64,000 nt of DNA from an uncultured Erythrobacter sp. (GTDB taxonomy: Bacteria; Pseudomonadota; Alphaproteobacteria; Sphingomonadales; Sphingomonadaceae). Below are positions 7,843 through 17,475 of this stretch, piece by piece (the first letter of the stretch is position 1; each line of letters starts with the position of its first letter). A program made the position numbers and the translations under genes. The notes beneath the pieces were generated by a model. That model was not told where the DNA came from and searched no databases. It saw only the letters and a program-made list of their open reading frames with translations. The stretch spans positions 124,001 through 188,000 of the forward strand of contig CANMUS010000002.1 in NCBI GenBank assembly GCA_947501215.1. Direction: 5' to 3'.

Positions 7843-9378
7843 TCAACGCTCCTTCGTGGCGGAGAAGGTCAGGTCCGGGTTCTTTTCTTCCTGGTAGTTC
7901 ACGTCCCACGGGCTCTTGGCCATGAACACCAGATCGCCATCGCGGTCGCGGGCAAGATTGGCGCGGTTGAATTTCTCGAATTCGTCCAGCGCCTTGTCGT
8001 CGCCCTTGACCCAGCGTGCCGTGGCGAAGGGCGAAGGCTCGAGATTGGCCTTTACCTTGTACTCTGCCTCCATGCGCGAGATCAGCACCTCCAGCTGCAG
8101 CTGGCCAACCACGCCGACGATATGCTGCGCGCCCAGCTCGGGATAGAAGACCTGGATCACGCCTTCCTCGGAAAGATCGTCGAGCGCCTTGCGTAGCTGC
8201 TTGGTCTTGGTGGGATCGGCCAGCACCACGCGGCGCAGGATTTCCGGCGCGAAGTTCGGCAGGCCGGTAAAGCGCACGTCGTTCTTCTCGGACAGCGTAT
8301 CGCCGACGCGCAGCGTACCGTGGTTCGGAATGCCGATGATGTCGCCCGCGAAGGCCGTATCCGCGATCTCGCGATCCTGCGCAAAGAACAGGATCGGCGA
8401 GTGGACCGCGATCGGCTTGCCAAGCCCGCTCGGGGTCAGCTTCATGCCGCGTTTGAAGGTTCCAGACACCTGCCGCATGAAGGCGATCCGGTCGCGGTGG
8501 TTCGGGTCCATATTGGCCTGCACCTTGAAGATGAAGCCCGTGACCTCGTCGCGCTCCGGGCTGATCTCGTCCTCGCCGGCCGGCTGCGGGCGCGGCGGCG
8601 GGGCCCATTTGGCGATCGCTTCGATGAGCTCCTCGACCCCGAAATTCTTGAGTGCCGAGCCGAAGAACACCGGTGTAAGATCACCATTGCGATAGGCTTC
8701 GAGGTCGAATTCGGGATAGCCGATCTTCGTCAGCTCGATCTCTTCCTCGAGCTCCTCGGGCAGATCGCCCAGCGGCTCGCGCTTGCCGAGGAACTCCTTG
8801 CTACCACCTTCGGGCCGCGTGACCGTGTCGGTGGCGAAATCCAGCACGCCAGTGAACAGCCCGCCCATGCCGAGCGGAGCATTCTGCGGGCTGACATCGA
8901 GCGCCAGCGCATCGGCCACCTCGTCGAGGATCTCGAACAGCGGCCGCCCTTCGCGGTCCACCTTGTTGACGAAAGTGATGATCGGCACGTTCCGCAGACG
9001 GCAGACTTCGAACAGCTTACGCGTCTGGCTCTCGATCCCTTTGGCGACGTCGATCACCATGATGGCGGAATCGACCGCGGTCAGCGTACGGTAGGTGTCT
9101 TCGGAGAAATCCTCGTGCCCCGGCGTGTCAAGCAGATTGAAGGTGATGACTTCCCCGTCGATCTCTTTCTCGAAGGTCATCACGCTGGAAGTGACCGAGA
9201 TGCCGCGCTGCTGCTCGATTTTCATCCAGTCCGACCGCGCCCGCCGCGCCGCACCGCGCGCCTTGACCTCGCCCGCGAGGTGGATCGCGCCGCCCTGCAG
9301 CAGCAGCTTTTCGGTGAGCGTCGTTTTACCCGCGTCGGGGTGCGAAATAATCGCAAAGGTGCGGCGATTTGAGGTCAT
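7843..9378 (-). CDS. prfC: Peptide chain release factor 3
   Basis: RF3 is a translational GTPase that removes RF1/RF2 from the ribosome after termination. The 511-residue product has the G1 motif SHPDAGKTTLTEKL at the N-terminus, DTPGHEDFSEDTYR (G3, about 85-98) and FVNKVDREGRPLFE (G4, about 136-149), then the beta-barrel and C-terminal domains. It is a little shorter than E. coli RF3 (529) but looks complete. Similarity to elongation factor G was considered; the early G1 motif and the EDTYRTLTAVDSA stretch favour RF3. Confidence 0.95.
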   Translation of the reverse strand: MTSNRRTFAIISHPDAGKTTLTEKLLLQGGAIHLAGEVKARGAARRARSDWMKIEQQRGISVTSSVMTFEKEIDGEVITFNLLDTPGHEDFSEDTYRTLTAVDSAIMVIDVAKGIESQTRKLFEVCRLRNVPIITFVNKVDREGRPLFEILDEVADALALDVSPQNAPLGMGGLFTGVLDFATDTVTRPEGGSKEFLGKREPLGDLPEELEEEIELTKIGYPEFDLEAYRNGDLTPVFFGSALKNFGVEELIEAIAKWAPPPRPQPAGEDEISPERDEVTGFIFKVQANMDPNHRDRIAFMRQVSGTFKRGMKLTPSGLGKPIAVHSPILFFAQDREIADTAFAGDIIGIPNHGTLRVGDTLSEKNDVRFTGLPNFAPEILRRVVLADPTKTKQLRKALDDLSEEGVIQVFYPELGAQHIVGVVGQLQLEVLISRMEAEYKVKANLEPSPFATARWVKGDDKALDEFEKFNRANLARDRDGDLVFMAKSPWDVNYQEEKNPDLTFSATKER

Positions 9379-9412
9379 CGGCTTTTCTTACTTGTCAAAA
9401 TCGAACCCCGAA

Positions 9413-9485
9413 CTGCTCATGCTGAGCCTGTCGAAGCATAGTCGCAGTGTTGCACCAAACCCCTCGACAGGCTCAGGGTGAGCGG
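9413..9485. repeat. Inverted pair of sphingomonad REP-like repeats
   Basis: Left unit CTGCTCATGCTGAGCCTGTC (from 9413) and right unit CCCTCGACAGGCTCAGGGTG (from 9462) are imperfect inverted copies about 25 bases long, facing each other across a short spacer. The same element family occurs inside ileS at 57348-57426. It lies between the prfC start and the end of the SDR gene, a typical intergenic position. Confidence 0.8.
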
Positions 9486-9495
9486 GCCTTGGTGG

Positions 9496-10245
9496 CTAAC
9501 TCTCCCGCGCCACGCGGAAGCCGGCGAAATCCTGGCTCACCGGCATCAGCTCGATACGGTTGATATTGAGGTGCGGGGGCAGCTCGGCGACCCACAGGAT
9601 AGTGTTCGCGATGTCCTCGCCCGTCATCGGGTCGGAGCCGCGATAGAGATCGTCGCTGGCCTGCTGGCTGCCGGTGCGCACGAGCGTGAATTCGGTCTCG
9701 ACCATGCCCGGTTCGATGCTGGTCACGCGCACGCCAGTGCCGTGCAGGTCGGCGCGCAGGGCGAGCGTGAAGTGGTTCGCAAAGGCCTTGGAGCCTGCAT
9801 AGACATTGCCGCCCGGATAGACATAGCTCCCGGCGACCGAGCCGATCGCGATGATCGCGCCCTTGCGCTCGATCAGCACGGGCAGCAGTTTGCGCGTCAG
9901 CTTGACCATGGCCGTCACATTGGTGTCGATCATGGTCTGCCAGTCGTCGAGGTTCGCCTCCTGCGCGGGCGAGAGGCCCTGCGCGAGACCGGCATTGTTT
10001 ACCAGCAGATCTATCCCGGTAAAGTCCTCGGGCAGGCTGGCAATTGCGGCATCCATCGCAGCCTCGTCGCGGACATCGAAGACGCAGGGAAGGACCTTGT
10101 CCGCCCCGAGTTCCGCAACCAGCGCTTCGAGCCGTTCCTTGCGGCGTCCCGTCGCCACGCAGCGCCAGCCCTTGTCGACCAGCGCACGGACGGTCGCCTC
10201 CCCAATTCCTGCGGTAGCTCCGGTAACGAAAGCAGTCCTGGTCAT
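9496..10245 (-). CDS. SDR oxidoreductase, YdfG-like
   Basis: A 249-residue classical short-chain dehydrogenase. It has the NADP-type glycine motif VTGATAGIGEAT (about 7-18) with a following ATGRRKERLE (basic residues suggest NADPH), NNAGLAQG (about 86-93), the active Ser in AIGSVAGSYVYP, and YAGSK with Tyr/Lys near 153-157. Overall it resembles E. coli YdfG, a 3-hydroxy acid/L-allo-threonine dehydrogenase; that assignment is an inference. Its ATG overlaps the pheT stop (ATGA), so it is probably the last gene of a pheS-pheT-SDR transcript. Confidence 0.88.
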   Translation of the reverse strand: MTRTAFVTGATAGIGEATVRALVDKGWRCVATGRRKERLEALVAELGADKVLPCVFDVRDEAAMDAAIASLPEDFTGIDLLVNNAGLAQGLSPAQEANLDDWQTMIDTNVTAMVKLTRKLLPVLIERKGAIIAIGSVAGSYVYPGGNVYAGSKAFANHFTLALRADLHGTGVRVTSIEPGMVETEFTLVRTGSQQASDDLYRGSDPMTGEDIANTILWVAELPPHLNINRIELMPVSQDFAGFRVARES

Positions 10246-12635
10246 CCGCGTAGCTCCGCGCCCTGCTTGGCGGCGGCGGCTATCACCTTGTCCGAGATTG
10301 CCTTGATCTCCTCGTCGGTGAAGCTTTTCTCGCCCGGCTGGAGCACGACTTCGACCGCCACCGATTTCTTGCCTTCGGGGACGCCCTGCCCGGCGAAAAC
10401 ATCGAATACGCGCGCGGAGACGATCGCCTGCTTGTCCGCGCCCCTCACCGCACGTACGAGGTCGGCGGCGGCGAGATCGGCAGGGACGAGGAAGGCGAAG
10501 TCGCGCGTGATCGCTTGCAGCGCGGGCGGCGTATAGGTCGGGCGCGCGAAACCACTTCCGCCCTTCTTCGCCGGGATCGAATCGAGAAAAACCTCGACCG
10601 CGACCACCGGGCCGTCCACGTCGAAGGCCTTCAGCGTTTTCGGATGCAGCGCGCCGAAACGAGCCAACACGTTCTTCGGGCCGAGCCGCAACGTGGCGGA
10701 CTGGCCGGGGTGGAACTGGTCGCCAGCCTCACTCATGACCATCAGATTGTCGACCGGCGCACCGGCAGCTTCGAGCAGGGCGAGCGCTTCGGCCTTGGCG
10801 TCAAAAGCGTCGAACTGACTTGCCTTGCCCTGCGCCCATCCCCGCGGTGTCTTCTCGCCTACGAGCACGACGCCCAGCGTCGGCTTCTCGTCGCTCGACC
10901 CATTCTTGCCCCGGAAATAACGTCGTCCGATTTCGAACAGGCGCGTGCCCGGCGCGCCGCGATCGGCATTGCGCTTGGCCGCGGCGAGCAGGCCCGGGAT
11001 GAGCGAGGGGCGCATGGCCTTCATGTCCTCGCTGATCGGATTGTCGAGCACCCATAGCTGCGCGCCGTCCGCGAAATGCTCGGCGTCGGCGGTGGGAAGG
11101 AAGGACCAGGTTACCGCCTCGTTCAGCCCACGAGCGGCCGCCGCGCGGCGCAGTTTGCGCTCGAGCTTCTGTAGCGGCGAAGCGGTCGGTTGCGCGACCC
11201 CGTCGGCACGCGGCAGGGCGACGCTGGCGACCTTGTCGAGCCCGTGGATACGGACCACTTCCTCGACCAGATCGGCCGGGCCTTCGATGTCATGGCGACG
11301 CGGCGGGCAGGTGACCTGCCAGTCGGGGCCTACCTTGAAGTCGAGCTCGGTCAGGATGCGACGCTGCTCGTCCTCGGCCACGTCGACGCCGCCCAAGCGG
11401 CTCGTCAGTGCGGGATCGAACGGCACCACCATCGGCTCGACCGGCGGCTTTCCGGCGCGCGCCACTTCGGTGGGAGCGCCACCGCAGGTCTGAACTATCA
11501 GATCGGTGAGAAGCGCAAGACCGTCGTCCAGAAATGTCGGATCGACGCCGCGCTCGAATCGCGTACGCGCGTCCGATGCGAGGCCCAGTTTGCGACCCGT
11601 CACACCGATGCGCTCGGGATCGAAATAGGCGATCTCGAGCAATACGTCGGTCGTGCCCTCGGTCGCGCCCGAATGCTCGCCGCCCATGATCCCGCCGATG
11701 TCGTGCACGCCGGCATCGTCGGCGATAACCGTCATCGTGTCATCGAGCGTGTAGGTCTTCTCGTTCAGCGCCCCAATCGTCTCGCCATCTTGGGCGCGAC
11801 GCGCGACGACAGGGCCGGACAGCTTGGCGACATCGTAAACGTGCGCGGGACGCCCGCAGGCGAGCATGAGGTAGTTCGTGCAATCCACCAGAGCGCTGAT
11901 CGGTCGCTGACCCGCAGCCTTCAGGCCGCGCTGAATCCATTCCGGCGACGGCTTGGTGTTGTCGACTCCGCGGATGACGCGGCCATAAAACGCCGGGCAG
12001 CCCTCGGGATCGTCGGTGCGGATCTCGACCGGGCACGGGCCCTCGCCGTCGATGGTCGGGACCTCAACAGGTTTGAACGTGCCGAGCCCCCCGGCAGCGA
12101 GATCGCGCGCGATGCCCATCACGCCCATGCAGTCGGGGCGGTTGGGCGTGATCGCGACGTCGAACACCGGAGAGGCGTCGCTGTAATCTGCAAAGCTCTC
12201 CCCGACCGGCGCATCCTCGGGCAGTTCGATAATGCCGTCATGCTCGTCGCCGAGCTCGAGTTCGCGCACCGAGCACATCATGCCGTTGCTCTCGACGCCG
12301 CGGATGGCGCTCTTGCGCAATTCCATGCCGTTCGCGGGGACGACCGCGCCGGGCAGGCCGAGCACGCCCTTCATACCGCTGCGCGCATTGGGCGCGCCGC
12401 AGACGACCTGGAGCGGCTCGCCGTCACCGGTATCGACGCTGAGCACCTGCAGCTTGTCGGCGTCGGGGTGCTTTTCTGCCGTCAGCACCTTCGCAACGCG
12501 AAAGCCGGCGAGCTTGTCCGCCGGGTCCTCGATCCCCTCGACCTCATGGCCGATCCGGTTCAGCGCAGCCGCGATCTCCGCCAGCGAAGCGTCGGTGTCG
12601 AGGAAATGCTTCAGCCATTCGAGCGAGAACTTCAT
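10242..12635 (-). CDS. pheT: Phenylalanine-tRNA ligase beta subunit
   Basis: 797 residues, the usual bacterial length, forming the alpha2-beta2 enzyme with PheS. The N-terminus [21 protein letters not shown] is canonical. An OB-fold tRNA-binding domain follows ([21 protein letters not shown], about 48-68), then the B3/B4 editing domain (about 200-390), B5 (about 410-480), the synthetase core, and a C-terminal anticodon-binding domain starting near [17 protein letters not shown]. The start overlaps the pheS stop by four bases, and the stop overlaps the downstream SDR start. Confidence 0.97.
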   Translation of the reverse strand: MKFSLEWLKHFLDTDASLAEIAAALNRIGHEVEGIEDPADKLAGFRVAKVLTAEKHPDADKLQVLSVDTGDGEPLQVVCGAPNARSGMKGVLGLPGAVVPANGMELRKSAIRGVESNGMMCSVRELELGDEHDGIIELPEDAPVGESFADYSDASPVFDVAITPNRPDCMGVMGIARDLAAGGLGTFKPVEVPTIDGEGPCPVEIRTDDPEGCPAFYGRVIRGVDNTKPSPEWIQRGLKAAGQRPISALVDCTNYLMLACGRPAHVYDVAKLSGPVVARRAQDGETIGALNEKTYTLDDTMTVIADDAGVHDIGGIMGGEHSGATEGTTDVLLEIAYFDPERIGVTGRKLGLASDARTRFERGVDPTFLDDGLALLTDLIVQTCGGAPTEVARAGKPPVEPMVVPFDPALTSRLGGVDVAEDEQRRILTELDFKVGPDWQVTCPPRRHDIEGPADLVEEVVRIHGLDKVASVALPRADGVAQPTASPLQKLERKLRRAAAARGLNEAVTWSFLPTADAEHFADGAQLWVLDNPISEDMKAMRPSLIPGLLAAAKRNADRGAPGTRLFEIGRRYFRGKNGSSDEKPTLGVVLVGEKTPRGWAQGKASQFDAFDAKAEALALLEAAGAPVDNLMVMSEAGDQFHPGQSATLRLGPKNVLARFGALHPKTLKAFDVDGPVVAVEVFLDSIPAKKGGSGFARPTYTPPALQAITRDFAFLVPADLAAADLVRAVRGADKQAIVSARVFDVFAGQGVPEGKKSVAVEVVLQPGEKSFTDEEIKAISDKVIAAAAKQGAELRG

Positions 12636-13732
12636 GCGCGCGCTCCTACGCCGGCAGACAGGGTGGGCTGATCGAAGGGCGAGAAGCCGTAATGCTCCGC
12701 CCAGCGATAATCGCCGTCGAAGAAGGCGCGCAGGTCGTCCATGCCGTATTTCAGCATGGCGAGCCGATCGACGCCGAGGCCCCAGGCGAAGCCCGAATAA
12801 ACGTCCGGATCGACGCCTGCGAATTCCAGCACGCGGCGATTGACCATGCCGCTGCCGAGCAGCTCCATCCAGCCATGACCCGGCGCATCGCCGTCCCCGC
12901 CAAGCACGCGGCGACCATTCACATCTTGCCAGCCGACATCGACTTCGACCGACGGTTCGGTGAAGGGGAAATAGCTCGGGCGCAGGCGCAGCACGATATC
13001 GTCGCGCTCGAAGAAGGCCTTAAGGAAGGTTTCCAACGTCCACTTCAAGTGGCCGAGGTGGATGCCCTTGTCGATCACGAGACCTTCAACCTGGTGGAAC
13101 ATCGGTGTGTGCGTCGCATCGCTGTCACTGCGGTAGACGCGGCCCGGTGCGATGATGCGGATCGGCGCCCCCTGCTCGGCCATGGAGCGGATCTGGACGG
13201 GCGAGGTATGCGTGCGGAGAAGCATGCGACGGCCGTCGGTGTCCACATCCGGGAAATAGAACGTGTCGTGCATCGCGCGCGCGGGGTGCGTTTCCGCCAT
13301 GTTGAGCGCGGTGAAATTGTGCCAATCGTCCTCGATCTCCGGCCCGGTGGCGACGGTGAAGCCGAGGTCCGCGAAAATCTCCGCCAGTTCGTCCATTACC
13401 TGGCTGACAGGGTGGACCGACCCCTTCGGCGTAGCGGGGGCAGGCAGCGTCAGGTCGAGCACCTCGCTCGCCAGTCTTGCTTCCAGCTCGGCCTCTTCGA
13501 GCTGCTCTTTCTTGGCAGCGATCGCGTCGGCCACGTCGCCGCGGAGGCTCTGGATCTTGGGCGCTTCGGTTTGGCGCTCTTCGGGCGTCATCTTGCCGAG
13601 CGTCTTCATGAGGCCCGAAATCGAGCCCTGCTTGCCGAGGAATTCCACGCGCAGAGCTTCGAGTGCAGCGGCATCGCCAGTATCATCAATACGTGCGAGC
13701 GCGGTGTCCCGCATATTTGCCAGATCGGTCAT
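12632..13732 (-). CDS. pheS: Phenylalanine-tRNA ligase alpha subunit
   Basis: A 366-residue class II synthetase catalytic subunit. The N-terminal coiled-coil region includes [18 protein letters not shown] (about 30-47). Class II motif 2 lies around [20 protein letters not shown], and motif 3 in [22 protein letters not shown] near the C-terminus. In many bacteria pheST directly follows rpmI-rplT. Here the same strand and order are kept, but three AraC-type genes (13785-16641) separate them, so pheS probably has its own promoter. Confidence 0.97.
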   Translation of the reverse strand: MTDLANMRDTALARIDDTGDAAALEALRVEFLGKQGSISGLMKTLGKMTPEERQTEAPKIQSLRGDVADAIAAKKEQLEEAELEARLASEVLDLTLPAPATPKGSVHPVSQVMDELAEIFADLGFTVATGPEIEDDWHNFTALNMAETHPARAMHDTFYFPDVDTDGRRMLLRTHTSPVQIRSMAEQGAPIRIIAPGRVYRSDSDATHTPMFHQVEGLVIDKGIHLGHLKWTLETFLKAFFERDDIVLRLRPSYFPFTEPSVEVDVGWQDVNGRRVLGGDGDAPGHGWMELLGSGMVNRRVLEFAGVDPDVYSGFAWGLGVDRLAMLKYGMDDLRAFFDGDYRWAEHYGFSPFDQPTLSAGVGARA

Positions 13733-13784
13733 CTATTCCTCGGCTGTGTCCTGCGCGCTGCCTCTAGCGGCAACCGCCCGAATG

Positions 13785-14708
13785 CTAAAGCCCAGTTTGT
13801 GCCGCTTGCGCATGGTCCGGGTGATAGAGCGCCTGCATCGCTACACCGCCGCCTTGATGAATGACTGTCACTGCGGCGGTGACGATCGGATGCGGTCGCT
13901 TGGCATATTCACCCGGCGTCATGCCCATGGTCGCACGGAAGTCGCGAATGAAATGGGCCTGGTCCCAATAATGCGAGTCCAGCGAATTGATCCAGCGCAT
14001 GGAAGGATCAAGCATGTATTGGCCGAGACTGCGCAGGAAGCGCTGCCGCCTGAGCAGGCTACGCGGCACGAACCCGAAGTGCCGCTGGCAGAAGCGGGCC
14101 AAAGTGCGCGGGTTCATGCCTGCTGCCTCGGCCAAAGGTGCCACCGCGTCATGGTCTTCGGAGACCAGCTGGCGATGGACAGCCTGGATTGCCTGCTCGT
14201 TCGCGGGGTCGGGTGTTAGCACGTCGCGCAGGGTTGCGTTGATCAGCTGGGCTGCACTCTCGAGATCGTCGCCTATGTCGCGAAGCTGGTGAAGCATCGG
14301 CGCCAAGGAAGGCGGCGCGTCCGAGGCGCTGATATCGACGAAGCGGTTGGCGCTTTTATGTGCCGGCAAACCGATCAGCCGCGACCATCCAGCCGGCGTG
14401 AGGCCGATGCCCCAGAACTTGCCGTGGGTGATCCGTAGCCGCGTCACCCGGTCCGTCGGCCCCGAGATGATCGCCGGCGGCACGTCGCGCATGTCCTCGT
14501 TTCCGATGGCGGCCTGATAATGCTCCGCCTCTCCTGTCCGCAGATTGGCTTCTTCGGGAGGCAGCCAGTCTTCGACCGTGGCACCCTCCGCCACCTCGGT
14601 GCGGTAGTAGCCCGAAAGATACGGAGCGAGATCGTTGGGCGGGGCGACCAGCCGCAGGCGCAACTTATCCGAGCTGAATTCCGTGATCGGCAACGATGGG
14701 CGCGACAT
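13785..14708 (-). CDS. AraC-family transcriptional regulator, copy 1 of 3
   Basis: A 307-residue predicted activator. The N-terminal sensing domain begins LRLVAPPNDLAPYLSGYYR. The C-terminal DNA-binding domain has two helix-turn-helices: AEAAGMNPRTLARFCQRHFG, then DSHYWDQAHFIRDFRATMGM with TPGEYAK, the AraC signature. The start at 14708 was chosen because AAAGGA lies just before it and it matches the N-termini of the two paralogues. The inducer and targets are unknown. It is the most downstream member of a tandem triplet lying between rplT and pheS. Confidence 0.88.
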   Translation of the reverse strand: MSRPSLPITEFSSDKLRLRLVAPPNDLAPYLSGYYRTEVAEGATVEDWLPPEEANLRTGEAEHYQAAIGNEDMRDVPPAIISGPTDRVTRLRITHGKFWGIGLTPAGWSRLIGLPAHKSANRFVDISASDAPPSLAPMLHQLRDIGDDLESAAQLINATLRDVLTPDPANEQAIQAVHRQLVSEDHDAVAPLAEAAGMNPRTLARFCQRHFGFVPRSLLRRQRFLRSLGQYMLDPSMRWINSLDSHYWDQAHFIRDFRATMGMTPGEYAKRPHPIVTAAVTVIHQGGGVAMQALYHPDHAQAAQTGL

Positions 14709-14793
14709 GAAGTCCTTTCGATGCGACGGACGATTGGAGCAGCTTGAGACATCAACGCACAAGCTTCGCTATCGGGCCCGTGCACGCCGGATG

Positions 14794-15684
14794 TCAGTCT
14801 GCGGGCGGTTTGTGCAGCACCTGCATCGCTTCCCCCGCGATCGCCTTGCGGGCATGCGCGGCGGCTCCGAGTACGGGGTGAGGCTGTTTGGCATAGGCGC
14901 TCGGGCTCATGCCCATGAAACGCTTGAAGTCCCGCACGAAATGCGCCTGATCGTGATAGTGGCTGTCGAGCGTTTCGATCCATTTAAGCGAAGGGTCGAG
15001 CATGAACTGCGCGAGGCTGCGCAGGAATCGCTGACGTCGCAACAGCAGCTGCGGAGTGAAACCGAAGACGGATTTGGACAGGCGTTCGAGCGTACGAAGG
15101 CTCATGCCGGTATTCGCTGCAAGATGCGAAACCGTGTGCACGCTCTTGTCCACCAAGGCACGTTCCAACCCGACGATGTCGGTGTCGCGGGGCTGTGGGG
15201 AGAGCAACAGCGTTCGGATCGCGTCGGCGAGGCAATCCTTGAACGTTTGCGGATCGGACGGTTCGATCGCGAGACATGCGGTTATCGGCGCCAGCCGTTC
15301 GAGTGCGCGCTCCTGCGATAGATCGGCGAAACGATCGGCATACTCGTCTGCCGGCTGGTCGAGGATCCGCGCCCAACCGAGCGGCATCAGTCCGATGCCC
15401 CAGCTCTGCGCGGCCTCCGCGCGGAAGCGGGTTGCGCGGCTGGTCGGTCCGACAAGGATCGCTCGCGGCACGCGCTCCAGCCGCGCGTCACCGACCGAGG
15501 CTTCGATGTCGCCTTGGGTGATCAAGCGGATATTGGCCCACTCGGGATGCAGGGCATCCTCGATCGGTCCGGCCGGATCCGGGCTCACGTCGAGCCGGTA
15601 GATGGTAGTTACGAAAGGGCGCAGGTCTTCGGGTGGCAGGTAAAGGCGCACTTTGACCGCGCTGCCGAGCGCAGAGCCGCTCAT
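14794..15684 (-). CDS. AraC-family transcriptional regulator, copy 2 of 3
   Basis: A 296-residue paralogue of the flanking genes. The N-terminal domain begins VRLYLPPEDLRPFVTTIYRL and continues IEDALHPEWANIRLI, matching EDWLPPEEANLR in copy 1 and VDMLLPEWANMRFF in copy 3. The C-terminal half has LAANTGMSLRTLERL and DSHYHDQAHFVRDFKRFMGM-SPSAYAKQPHPVLGA. The three proteins share architecture throughout but differ at many positions, so the duplication is old. Its ligand is unknown, and it has no adjacent non-regulatory gene to suggest a target. Confidence 0.88.
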   Translation of the reverse strand: MSGSALGSAVKVRLYLPPEDLRPFVTTIYRLDVSPDPAGPIEDALHPEWANIRLITQGDIEASVGDARLERVPRAILVGPTSRATRFRAEAAQSWGIGLMPLGWARILDQPADEYADRFADLSQERALERLAPITACLAIEPSDPQTFKDCLADAIRTLLLSPQPRDTDIVGLERALVDKSVHTVSHLAANTGMSLRTLERLSKSVFGFTPQLLLRRQRFLRSLAQFMLDPSLKWIETLDSHYHDQAHFVRDFKRFMGMSPSAYAKQPHPVLGAAAHARKAIAGEAMQVLHKPPAD

Positions 15685-15771
15685 GCGCGGGGCCCGCCCA
15701 CGCGCAGGATCGATGGCGTTCGGATCAGCATCGGTACGGGCAGTAGCAAAATGCGACCGCTTTGCGAAAAA

Positions 15772-16641
15772 CTATCCTCGCCTGTCCAAGGACTGGACGG
15801 GTGATCCCCAGACCCTGCGCCGTTCGGCAGCGAAGGCACCGAGCACGGGATGCGGCATCGCCACATACTCGCTCGGGCTCATACCAATGAAGGACTTGAA
15901 TTCGTGAACGAAATGCGCCTGATCGTGATAGTGCCGATCGATCACCGAGGTCCATCTTCCGGGTTCGGTCAGGAAGGCACCCAATGTGCGTACCAAACGC
16001 TGCCGCCGCAGCAGCACGCGCGGACTAAAGCCGCAATGGCGTTTACACAGTCGCTCCAGCGTTCGTTTCGACAGGTTCAGCCTGTCAGAGAAATCCTCGA
16101 CATGGGTAAGGTAGGGATCGGACATCGCCTCCTGTACGGCGATAATCCTATCGGCGTCTTTCGGCATGGGCGCTGCCGTTCGCAGGTGTTCGCACACTGA
16201 CTCGAATTGCCGATCGAGGTCTCGCTCGGCGCCGCATAGCATTTCGCAAAGCGTGCTTAGCTTGGCGAACGCCTCTTCGGCCTCTCCATCGAAAACCAGG
16301 TTCACGAAGTCGGCCGCCTCCGCGCCCACATAGCGCGCCCAGCCCAGCGGACTGAGGCCCATGCCCCACACTCGGCTCCGCCCGATCTCGAAGCGGGTCG
16401 GCTGTGCGCTCGGCCCGGTTGCCTGGAAGCGTTGCGCCCCGGCGGACCGCAGCGCAGCCGAGTCCGGTCCTGCGACCGTATCGCTGAAAAAGCGCATGTT
16501 CGCCCACTCGGGCAGCAGCATATCGACCACTCGCTCGCCGGGCGGAAGATCGACAGTCATGAGATAGATAGTAGTAAAGCAGGGAGCGAGATCCGCCGGT
16601 GCGGCAAAGAATTGCACGTCGATCTGGCAATCGCTGGCCAC
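15772..16641 (-). CDS. AraC-family transcriptional regulator, copy 3 of 3
   Basis: A 289-residue AraC-type regulator when read from the GTG at 16641, which has GGAGG six bases upstream and aligns with the N-termini of its two paralogues. An ATG at 16701 would add 20 residues without homology. The N-terminal domain contains VQFFAAPADLAPCFTTIYLM, and the DNA-binding domain has LNLSKRTLERLCKRHCGFSP and DRHYHDQAHFVHEFKSFIGM. It is the first of the triplet on this strand, about 60 bases past the rplT terminator, so any promoter must lie in that short gap or overlap the terminator. Confidence 0.86.
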   Translation of the reverse strand: MASDCQIDVQFFAAPADLAPCFTTIYLMTVDLPPGERVVDMLLPEWANMRFFSDTVAGPDSAALRSAGAQRFQATGPSAQPTRFEIGRSRVWGMGLSPLGWARYVGAEAADFVNLVFDGEAEEAFAKLSTLCEMLCGAERDLDRQFESVCEHLRTAAPMPKDADRIIAVQEAMSDPYLTHVEDFSDRLNLSKRTLERLCKRHCGFSPRVLLRRQRLVRTLGAFLTEPGRWTSVIDRHYHDQAHFVHEFKSFIGMSPSEYVAMPHPVLGAFAAERRRVWGSPVQSLDRRG

Positions 16642-16699
16642 TCGACACCTCCCTCCCTGTATCATTGTAGCGCCACGGAAGCATTCGACAAGTTGGAAC

Positions 16700-16727
16700 A
16701 AAAAAGGGCGCCCGACCGGACGCCCTT
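16700..16727 (-). terminator. Intrinsic terminator of rpmI-rplT
   Basis: The minus strand has an AGGGCG/CGCCCT stem around TCCGGTCGGG, followed by TTTTT. It lies about 30 bases past the rplT stop and separates the ribosomal genes from the AraC triplet. Confidence 0.75.
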
Positions 16728-16757
16728 TCTCATATAGACAATCGCTTGAGGCGAAGT

Positions 16758-17117
16758 TTACGCCGGCAGCGCTTTTTTGGCCTGTTCGATGATCGCCTTG
16801 AAGGCCGCGCCTTCGTTCATGGCGAGATCGGCCATGACTTTACGGTCGAGCTCGATACCGGCCAGCTTCGTGCCGTGCATGAACTGCGAATAGGTCAAGC
16901 CTTCGGCGCGGACCGCGGCGTTGATACGCTGGATCCACAGAGCGCGGAAGTTGCGCTTCTTAACCTTGCGGTCGCGATAGGCATACTGGCCGGCCTTTTC
17001 GACGGCCTGGCGCGCGACGCGGATGGTGTTCTTGCGGCGACCGCGATAGCCCTTGGCCTGGTCCAGAAGCCGCTTGTGCTTGGTGCGGGTGGTAACCCCG
17101 CGCTTGATACGTGGCAT
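16758..17117 (-). CDS. rplT: 50S ribosomal protein L20
   Basis: 119 residues, the standard L20 length. The N-terminus [20 protein letters not shown] and the block [20 protein letters not shown] are diagnostic. L20 binds 23S rRNA early in assembly and in E. coli represses its own operon. It follows rpmI by 31 bases. No infC lies directly upstream in this window. Confidence 0.98.
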   Translation of the reverse strand: MPRIKRGVTTRTKHKRLLDQAKGYRGRRKNTIRVARQAVEKAGQYAYRDRKVKKRNFRALWIQRINAAVRAEGLTYSQFMHGTKLAGIELDRKVMADLAMNEGAAFKAIIEQAKKALPA

Positions 17118-17148
17118 GCTGTTGTACTCCTAAAAAACGCAGACGGGC

Positions 17149-17352
17149 TTAGTCGAGGCCGTAGGGGGCCCACTTCTTCACCGCTTTCCAGTCGCTTTCG
17201 GACAGGACGGTGGTGCCGCGGTTCTGGCGGATGTACTTGGCATTGTGGCTCATCAGGCGGTGGCGCTTGCCGGCCACACCGTGCTTTACCTTGCCGGTCG
17301 CGGTGATCTTGAAGCGCTTCTTCACACCGCTCTTGGTCTTCAGCTTGGGCAT
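17149..17352 (-). CDS. rpmI: 50S ribosomal protein L35
   Basis: 67 residues starting [20 protein letters not shown], with the basic stretch [19 protein letters not shown] typical of L35. ATG at 17352 was chosen because AAGGAG lies six bases upstream and it gives the standard N-terminus; an ATG two codons earlier overlaps the spacer. It is co-oriented with rplT. Confidence 0.97.
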   Translation of the reverse strand: MPKLKTKSGVKKRFKITATGKVKHGVAGKRHRLMSHNAKYIRQNRGTTVLSESDWKAVKKWAPYGLD

Positions 17353-17475
17353 TTTCATCTCCTTTGCAGAGACACGTCCGACCAGCCCTGGCAGCCCTTT
17401 CGGCCAGACCGGCGGTGATTCACGTGTCGGTGAAGGGCGCGCAGATAGCGATTCTGGGCGGAAATGCAAGCGCAG

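Noticed and set aside
11190-12671. A 493-codon plus-strand open frame
   Set aside because: It is antisense to pheT, which is unmistakable.
13785-16641. The AraC triplet as part of a mobile element
   Set aside because: No transposase, integrase, direct repeats or compositional change was seen at its edges.
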